This document shows, in pieces, positions 56,793-64,000 of a stretch of 64,000 nucleotides of DNA; position 1 is the first letter of the stretch; the number at the start of each line of letters is the position of its first letter. The notes beneath the pieces were generated by a model. The model saw nothing but the letters and a program-made list of their open reading frames with translations. It searched no databases and was not told where the DNA came from. Position numbers and translations under genes: made by a program. This stretch comes from Hansfordia pulvinata (lineage: Eukaryota; Ascomycota; Sordariomycetes; Xylariales): positions 19,113 to 83,112 of the forward strand of contig BJKQ01000041.1 of NCBI GenBank assembly GCA_006538405.1, written 5' to 3'.

Positions 56793-58291
56793 CTTTTAAA
56801 GAAGAGGACCGGGTGTTCGGTCAGGGTATGCCAGATGAAATAGAGCATGTCATTAGAGAAAAACCTATAGGATCTTACGACTCCTTAGACGACAGCTGAT
56901 CAGGCTGTCGTAACCCCAGCAGGTGATCAACCTTCAGGGGGGGGAGATGGACGCGAAGATCATGAACTTGTGTGTGAAGGCGGGTAGAAGACTGCTTGTA
57001 TGGGTTGAACAGAGCAATGAAGATTTGAGGCCATGCTAGAAGATTCAGGCTATCCAGAGACATGGAATGAACACACCGAAGAGCAAGGGAGAAGCCTATG
57101 TTATATTTAATGTTCTCGTTCTGTACTATTCGCCGATTCGCACTGCTCGCCGGTTTATACTGCTCACCCGTTCATACTGCTCACCCATTCGTATTGCTCA
57201 CCCGTTCTGCTGCTCACTGGCTCGCAGTGCTCGCTAAGGACCAGTCGCCGTTCGCCTCCATAATGACATGCGATGATGCTATGGCGCACGCGCGCGCCTC
57301 TTTGTCGAGGCGAGGCGTCTGGCATCTTTCTTTGTATAATATCACAGACCGCTGTCCTGCTCCAGCCTCTGCTGGATCGAGATGAACATGATGGCGCACA
57401 ATGTAGCATGGGCGCTTCTCGCGCGTGTGGGCGCCGTGTGCGAGTGTTGGTTCCTTAAAGGTCGTGATGCGGGTTAGAGGCTTGTTGCCATGATCGGGCA
57501 CGCCGGTGGTGTGTGTGTGTACGTCGTTTCTTGTGTGCGGGCGAGCCAATCTCTCAGCGAGTGGGATAGGTAGCCGACCTCTTAGTGAGTGGACAGGTAG
57601 ATGGTAACTCGCGAGTCTTCTTATTCTTGTTGTCCCGAGTGCCACTTGTTATACTGACTATCACCTGTTGCCCTGACTGGTCAGACGCGTCGTCGTGCCC
57701 TTCAACGTTTAAAGGTTAGATGCTTTGCCGCGGTTTAAAGTGACAGACCTCACCAGATGTGGCTTGAGCGAGCCATGGATACGAGATGCTGTCAGCTAGT
57801 GTAGTCCGTATTCAGACTATGCAAACCGATGCTAAATGGTATGTCCGTGTTGGTCCTGTATCTTACGTGTTATCATTTAAGAAAGGCTCGACATCCGTGG
57901 AGGGATACGTATGAGAGTTGTGTTCATGGCTCATGGGATGCTCTACTTGATTGATGGCATATGTGACGGGTCGGGCTGGGAGATGACTGAATGCGCCCCC
58001 CCACCCCCCCCATAACCCGGCAAGTTGGCGCTGGTGTTGGCCAGAGCATGTTGGTCAGAGCAAACACATAAACTCTCCCTTACAGATAGACCCTGGCAGG
58101 TGGAATGACGCTCCTTGGTCGCTGTGGCGCTGCTCAGAGCGGCCCCACCCTATGGGACAAAAGGAACCCCCTCCCCCAACACACTCCTCTTAGCTTGCTA
58201 TTGCAACTTCGGCAACCGGTCGATCGATAAAAGGCGGACGAGGAGAAATACAGTGACAGCGAAGACTAAAAGACCGCGGCGGCTGCCGTCC
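56793..58291. other. Gene-poor stretch with a 17-bp minisatellite and a C-rich run
   Basis: No convincing gene. It holds the 17-bp array at 57137-57234 and a poly-C tract near 57995-58012. A plus-strand frame at 58115-58417 ends in a helix-like SEEANRIINNLDVEIELL but overlaps the minus-strand hypothetical gene, so it is uncertain. Confidence 0.35.
57137..57234. repeat. 17-bp minisatellite, about six units
   Basis: Units are TTCGCACTGCTCGCCGG, TTTATACTGCTCACCCG, TTCATACTGCTCACCCA and TTCGTATTGCTCACCCG, then two shorter variants. Changes are mainly C/T and G/A. Confidence 0.8.
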
Positions 58292-59062
58292 TTAAGTCGA
58301 TATCCAGTGCAGCCGCTGCAGCCGCTGTTCTCTTCGGAAGAGGCGAACAGAATTATTAACAACCTCGACGTGGAAATTGAGCTGCTCAGGAACGAAGCCG
58401 CTGATGACGGGCTTTAAGGTGGCGTCCCCGCCGTTCTTTCCTGTAGAGTGTATTGTGACAGGACAGGCAGGCCGAAAATGCCAGTTACAATGGGATACCA
58501 GTTCGATAGGCTGGTAATAATCCTGAGTAAAAGGCCGTGGTGGCAGGTCTAAGCAAAGCTGCACAGTGAAGCACAGCAGACTGAAACCCTCAGCATCGTA
58601 GCCATGGCCGCTTACTCTGCCTTGCCGGTTGTCGGAGGGGTAGCTCAACCTGATGGCACGAAGACGAGGTGTGGCGGCCGAGGGAGAAGGCTGCTGCTGG
58701 CTCTGCGACAGCTGGCGGCCCTGCGGTGACTGGCTTCGGCTTCGGCTTCTACTTCTCCTGCTACTGCCCTCGTTGTTCCCGCCCTCTTCCGCGCTGGAAT
58801 CTCGGAAAGTGTCGAGGTGGTGGTGGTGGTGGTGGTGGTGGTCCCTGTCAGGGCGGCCGTTGTCGCTGGCACATGTGCCGTCTCGATGGTCATCTTCTTT
58901 ATCATCGCAACTGCCCTGGCCCCTCGAGTCCGAAGGCGTAGTAGCAGTTGGTTCGTTCTCGTTGTCTTCGGCTGCCATCGCACTTTCGCGCACGTTGTGA
59001 CGCCAAGTCAAGGAGCGAGCGGCCCAGGTACGATGAGCACGAGCACGGGTTATCGGAGGCAT
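58292..59062 (-). CDS. Hypothetical protein with poly-His and Ser-Arg-rich region
   Basis: 256 codons from the ATG at 59062 (MPPITRARAHRTWAARSLTW). The frame is open for a further 66 codons upstream, so the start is a choice. Residues about 40-75 are acidic, followed by eight His encoded by a (GGT)9 run (58816-58842), then RSRSRSRSQS and a Gln/Ser/Pro-rich part. The C-terminal 110 residues look folded: QPIELVSHCNWHFRPACPV and ISGFVPEQLNFHVEVVNNSV. Low-complexity regions of this kind suggest a nuclear or nucleic-acid-associated protein, but no domain is recognised. A plus-strand frame overlaps the 3' end, and only one can be coding. Confidence 0.4.
   Translation of the reverse strand: MPPITRARAHRTWAARSLTWRHNVRESAMAAEDNENEPTATTPSDSRGQGSCDDKEDDHRDGTCASDNGRPDRDHHHHHHHHLDTFRDSSAEEGGNNEGSSRRSRSRSRSQSPQGRQLSQSQQQPSPSAATPRLRAIRLSYPSDNRQGRVSGHGYDAEGFSLLCFTVQLCLDLPPRPFTQDYYQPIELVSHCNWHFRPACPVTIHSTGKNGGDATLKPVISGFVPEQLNFHVEVVNNSVRLFRREQRLQRLHWIST
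58816..58842. repeat. (GGT)9 microsatellite
   Basis: Nine perfect GGT triplets. On the minus strand they encode the His run of the hypothetical protein. Confidence 0.95.
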
Positions 59063-59521
59063 GATGACGGCGACTCGAGCTCGCAGTCTCGCCCGCGAAC
59101 AAGAAGCAAAAAGCGAGGGGCCGAGATTTTGTTCTATCGAGTCGTCCCTTAAATCATGAGACTTAGACGCGGAAGCCGAAGATAAAGACGGTAATCGAGT
59201 ACTTATCGGCGGGCGGGTATAGTGGCGTCGGCGTTGGTATTGAGAGGGAGATAGAGACAAAGTAGGTGCACTACTTTACTTGACCTAACCGATGTGGCTG
59301 TAGGTATGTGAGGGGACTTCAAGGTTTGCTTTCCAAGGTCTAGGTGAGACAATATCAACGCCTCCCTGTTCTCGAGTCCTGACTTGGCGCAACGAAGGGC
59401 ACGAATCTGAAGAGCCCCCTTTACCCACGTTCCTTCGCCCGCACGCATTCCCAGCCAACCTCCTTAATAAGACGGCCGAATTAGTGGAGGTCAGTCGCCG
59501 TCTCATAGGAATTGCCTAGGG
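59063..59521. other. Upstream region, no separate gene
   Basis: Between the minus-strand hypothetical gene and the plus-strand pseudogene. Short frames only. The piece near 59462-59517 on plus (LLNKTAELVEVSRRLIGIA) may be the decayed N-terminus of the downstream pseudogene in another frame. Confidence 0.35.
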
Positions 59522-60331
59522 CAACTTAAAGGGCATCATGCCATCTCGGATCTTAAAGACGACACATGTAATGGCGTGTTTAAGAGTGGGTGAGAAGAAG
59601 AGGTGAAGCTCGACCTGTATATTGAGGCATGTAAGGACCGGTCCCGTGACGCGTACTTATCGAGGCTCTTGGCTTCATCTGTCGCTTCGATGCTCCACCT
59701 CTCTTGGATAAAAAGCTTGAGGAGCGTGCTTTTTAATGTGAGGCGCTCCCTGGAAAGTGCCATCGCCGACACCGAGGAGGCAGAACACCGCCTTAGCAGG
59801 CCCGAGCGTAGCGTCTCGGAGGACGCAGTGATAATGGTGGTGACTTATCTAAAAGGGACCCAGTTAAGGGGGGGCCCATTCAACGACGACGACGACCACG
59901 ATTATTTCTAAGAAACCGCGTTTCCCCCAGCGCTTAGCCTGACCCAGTTACGCACTCTGCGCAGCTATAACGGGACGGCGTCTGCGATTGTTCAACACAT
60001 AGACTTTTAGCAGCCGGCCATAAGATTGCTCGAGTCCCATAATACTGAGTTACTGGAACTGGGCTCTTGGCTTCAGCGGCTTATCGGGCGCACGAGGAAG
60101 GTTTTCCGGCTCTTGGCTCGTTATAACAAGCCGACCGCTAAGCACTCGTGGCCCGTCTTTCTTCGGTATCACCTCGCGGGCGGCGGCCCCAGCTCAGCCT
60201 CGTCGGCCAGTTTCCAAGCAGAGCTGGTGGAGACGTACCTCGCCGAGCTGACCGAGGTTGCCCACGCGATTGAAGCTGTTTTGCTTAAGTGTGACAGCTT
60301 TATCGGCTTCATCCGGGAGTTATACGATTAA
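59522..60331 (+). pseudogene. Helical hypothetical protein pseudogene with three in-frame stops
   Basis: One plus-strand frame runs from about 59522 to the TAA ending at 60331, interrupted by TGA (59591-59593), TAA (59909-59911) and TAG (60008-60010). Between the stops the sequence is clearly protein-like: LDLYIEACKDRSRDAYLSRL, MLHLSWIKSLRSVLFNVRRS, SLTQLRTLRSYNGTASAIVQ, ELLELGSWLQRLIGRTRKVF and VETYLAELTEVAHAIEAVLL. The predicted protein is almost all helix. The three stops could each come from CGA, CAA and CAG by one C-to-T change, so light RIP or deamination explains the loss. No domain recognised. It sits just before the terminal AT-rich block. Confidence 0.55.
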
Positions 60332-60339
60332 GTAACACA

Positions 60340-63300
60340 GCTAAGTGAGGGCTGCGGATGGTGTTTAAAGGAGGATCATTGACTGCTTTAAGTAATATAA
60401 GAAGACATGGTGTAAGGCACGAATGGGTATATAAGTTAAGGCTCCCTCCCACTTCTCTTATAGACTTTAATAGAATTAAGCTTCCTTTCACATATATTTT
60501 AATAAGTTATAATCTTAACGCTTTATAATATCGATTACTCCGTAAAAATATTATCTTTTACCTTATTTTACTTTAACGTAATAATTAATATAATTATATT
60601 AACGTTATATAAATTTATTAACTTACTTACTTATTATAAATTAATTAATTTAATTAATATAAATAAATAAAATAAAAAAGTTAAGTTTAACTTTCTCTTT
60701 TATTCTTATAATAAATTAAAATAAAAGAATTATAAAAGGATAATAAAGTATTATATAACGAACGCTTAATTAATAAGCGTATTTAACCATTATTATAAAG
60801 ATCTTAAGCTTATAATAAAAGTAAGACCTTTAAAGTAATAAGAATAAAAAGGACTTTAAATTAATACCACTTAAAGAAAAACCGCCTTTTTTAAACGGAA
60901 TTATATCAATTTTAAAAGTATTAAATTTAATAAATATTAAAAGAGCTTAAGTTCGTACTTTTAAGATAGCTTTAAAGGTTAATAATAAACCGGTTATAAA
61001 AATATTAATTATAAACTTACCTTTTTAAATAAGTTAACTTAAAAAAAAGGCTTTATAAAGAGAACGGTAAAGATTATAAAGAAGCGGTCTTTATTATAAA
61101 AAGCTTTAAAGTATAAGTCCGACACCGCGGAAGATAAAAACAGATAAATAAAGGATTAAAATAAAGATTAAAGTACGGTAAATATTAAAGATAAAAGTTA
61201 AAAAGATAACGTACTTTAATATATATTATAATACTTATTATTCTTATTAATATATTAAATTCGTTTATTAAACACGGAACCGGTTAATTAATAATTATAT
61301 CTTATAATATAATTAACCTTAATACACTTATATTATTATTTATTAATATTCCTTTTTTAAAATTAAGCAATATTAAACTTAACTTATTATTATAACTTAA
61401 GAATTAAAATAATTATATTAAGTAACGAAAAGCCATAAAACTTTACCTTAAAGCAGTATAAATTACCGTTTTTCTTTTATAAAAAACATATAACGTCCTT
61501 TTAAATCGCGTTTTAAAAGGTTTAATAAATAATTAATTAAAAGATAATAAATAAGGCTTATAATATTAAATTACACACTTAAAGATTCGCTTAAACACGT
61601 TATAAAGGACATTAATATTATTAACACGTTATTTAATTAAGTTAAGCTTAAATTTAATATAAATATAATCTTATTTATTTATAAACTTTTTAAATAATAT
61701 AATAAGATTTATATAAACGACTTTAAGTTTACTTAAAAGTTTATAAACGAGATCTTAAGTATTTAAGATAATTATATTAAGATCGACCGAAAATATATAT
61801 TACTTATTAATTAATAAACCGCTTATTTTATTATAAAATTAAGTCTTTATCTTATATATTTTATAACGACTTTTTAAGGAATAAATATTAAGAATTTACC
61901 GGACCTTTTAAAAACACTTTAATAAGTAAAAGGTTATAAATACCTTATTAAAACTCCGTTATTAAATTTACGGCTTTCCTTATTAAGCTTAAATTAAAAA
62001 AAAAGTTAAAGCTTAATTAAAAAAAGGAGTAAGCTTATATTAAGCGGTGTACTTATTATAAAAAGACTTATTACACCGTTAATAAGTATTAAGATCTTAA
62101 CCTTTATTTTTAAAAGAAATATAAGAAAGTAAAAGAAAAGAAAGTAAAGTAAAATTAAGCTTTATTAACTTTTTAAAACTTTATTTAATATTAAAATTTA
62201 TAATTCTTTTTACTTTTAATCTCGCTTTACCCTTTACCCTTATAATTATAATATTTAAGACCTTATTACTTTTATGCTTTATTAATTAAGCTTAAATTAT
62301 TAACTTTAAGCGTAAATAACATATTACATACTTAAAAGATTAATTTATTACTTTTATTAAAATCTTTATTAAAAGTTAATTTATTAAAGGAATCGGCAGG
62401 ATTTAAATTTTAATAATAAGTAAAAGCTTTATCTTTAAATAATGTTTAATAATAAAAGAAGTTTAAATTATCACTTTTACGGACGTCTTTTTTACGTTAA
62501 GAATAAATATAAAGTTAATCTTTACTTTTTAATTATTAAATTATAATATAAAACTTAACCTTATTAAAATAAAGTGTATTTTATATGTTAAGTCCGGTAT
62601 TATTATTAAAGTAATTAAGTATAGTATTTTATTCGTTTTAATTATAATTTAAGTTATTAACACCGTTTTCGTGGCTTATATTATCGATCTTAAATTACGA
62701 CTTTAAAATAAACGTATAAGCCACTTTAATAAGTAAAATCTCTTTAAACTTAAACATATTACTTAAAGTATATAATAAGTTAAAGATTATTATACTTATA
62801 ATACTTATATTAAAAAGAGGATAAAAAAAGGCCCTTATCGTTATAACCTTTTTAAAGGATATTAAGTAAGAATCGTTATCTTTTTCAATATATATAACCT
62901 TTTTTATTATTTAAGTAATAGTAATAAACGCTTTCAACTTACTTATATTAATTTATTTAATAAGTATAATTACATAATTCTTATAATAATAAAAGACTTT
63001 ATATAAGTTTAAATATAAATTAAGGCCTTTATAAAAACCCTTAAAATATATGATATTGAATTATAAGTGTTAAATTAATTATATTAATTAAAGGAGAGAA
63101 TTCGTTTTAGGCCTTAATAAGAAATAATAATTTAAAAAAGGTATTTACTTATAAATATCCTTTAAAAAATAACACGAAGCGAATAAATTAATAAAAGTCC
63201 TTAATATTAATATTCATAATAAACTCCTCTTTATAATAATTAAAGGAAAGTTTAAACCTTAATCTTAATTAAATTTACCTTTAACGTCTTATTATCTCCG

Positions 63301-64000
63301 AAATCGAAGCTTATAAATTAATATTAATATCACTTTTTTTAAATGAATATACGGTTATTAGCCTTATATAAGTTATATTAAGACACTTAATATTAAAGCT
63401 TAATACTTATTATTATTTATAAAACGTAAGAAATTAAACAAAAAGTAATTATAAGTCGACTTATTAACTTTATTAAAGATAACGAGTATTATATTCTTAT
63501 TAATATTAAGATTATTAAGATAATAATTTAAAATATTTACTTTAATATAAAAGAAGCCGTAAAGTTAAGTAAGGTGTTAATAAGAGTATGAACAGATTAA
63601 TTAAGGCTTAAACTTAATAAAGAAGCTATTATAAGTTAATTAAAAGGCTTAAAGCTTAAGTTAAAATTACGTTTAAAATTACCCTCATTAATTAAACGTA
63701 TAAACTTTAATCCGATTTTTATTTAATACACGATCTTACTTATTAAATAAATATAAAAGAGATAATTATTCATTTTATAATGTTAATTATAATAATTAAA
63801 ATTAAGCGTAAAATTACTTATTAATTTCGTATTAAACCACTTAAACTACGTTATAACCTTGACTTTTAAATTAATTAATTAAATAAAAACGCTTAAGCAC
63901 TTTATACTTTTTTTACTTATTATTAAAGATAAGTTAATATAAAAAAGCTTTAATACGTTTTAAAAAGTATAAGTAAATTAATTTTAACTTAAATAAGAAA
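60340..64000. repeat. AT-rich RIP-like block running off the window
   Basis: Composition and dinucleotide bias match the mutated elements elsewhere, and there are no usable frames. No TAGGGTTTC or ACGTGTGTGACC termini are present in this part, so the element type cannot be named. The left border near 60,340-60,480 is gradual. Confidence 0.6.

Noticed and set aside
1..64000. A Starship-type giant element with a tyrosine-recombinase captain
   Set aside because: No DUF3435-like captain frame or motif was seen, and the elements present are explained by smaller families.

Overview
The window looks like nuclear DNA of a filamentous ascomycete (Pezizomycotina). GC-balanced islands carrying short-intron genes alternate abruptly with very AT-rich blocks that are almost free of open frames. 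In those blocks CpA/TpG is visibly depleted and TpA is in excess, the signature of repeat-induced point mutation (RIP). Gene families (Upc2-like Zn2Cys6 regulator, questin-oxidase-like protein, Frm2-type nitroreductase) and GTRNGT...YAG introns agree. A Sordariomycete, perhaps Hypocreales, is a guess only.

Layout. 1-4.8 kb: mostly unassigned sequence with one plausible three-exon gene of unknown function (2836-3844). 4.8-17.65 kb: a decayed fungal Tnp2/CMC-like transposon, split by two insertions of one hAT-like family, a 451-bp miniature (6859-7309) and an 8408-bp RIP-saturated copy (7982-16389), each with a perfect 8-bp target duplication. 17.7-20.0 kb: an AT-rich relic. 20.9-23.7 kb: a C48/Ulp1-like protease gene with a complete catalytic set but two in-frame TAG codons. 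24.0-27.4 kb: Ty3/gypsy-like gag-protease-pol remnants in two opposite orientations. 27.4-30.9 kb: AT-rich block with degenerate minisatellites.

31.0-47.3 kb is the most interesting part. A Zn2Cys6 regulator (31001-32749) converges on a questin-oxidase-like (PF14027-type) gene. That gene is cut by a second long hAT-like copy (33841-43468, 9628 bp, target duplication GCTGGTGG). Removing the element with one duplication restores the reading frame exactly. Upstream and divergent is a nitroreductase-like gene (46464-47260). Regulator, oxidase and nitroreductase could be the remnant of a secondary-metabolite locus.

47.3-60.4 kb holds decayed frames, several minisatellites (notably nine perfect 12-bp units at 51365-51472), a RIP-degraded 1853-bp TA-flanked Tc1/mariner (Fot1/pogo)-like element (52707-54559), a His/Ser-Arg-rich hypothetical protein gene, and a helical pseudogene whose three stops are all one C-to-T change from sense codons. 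60.4-64 kb is another AT-rich block that continues past the window.

Overall this is an accessory, transposon-dense compartment. Few genes look intact: the regulator, the nitroreductase (apart from its tail) and perhaps two hypothetical genes.
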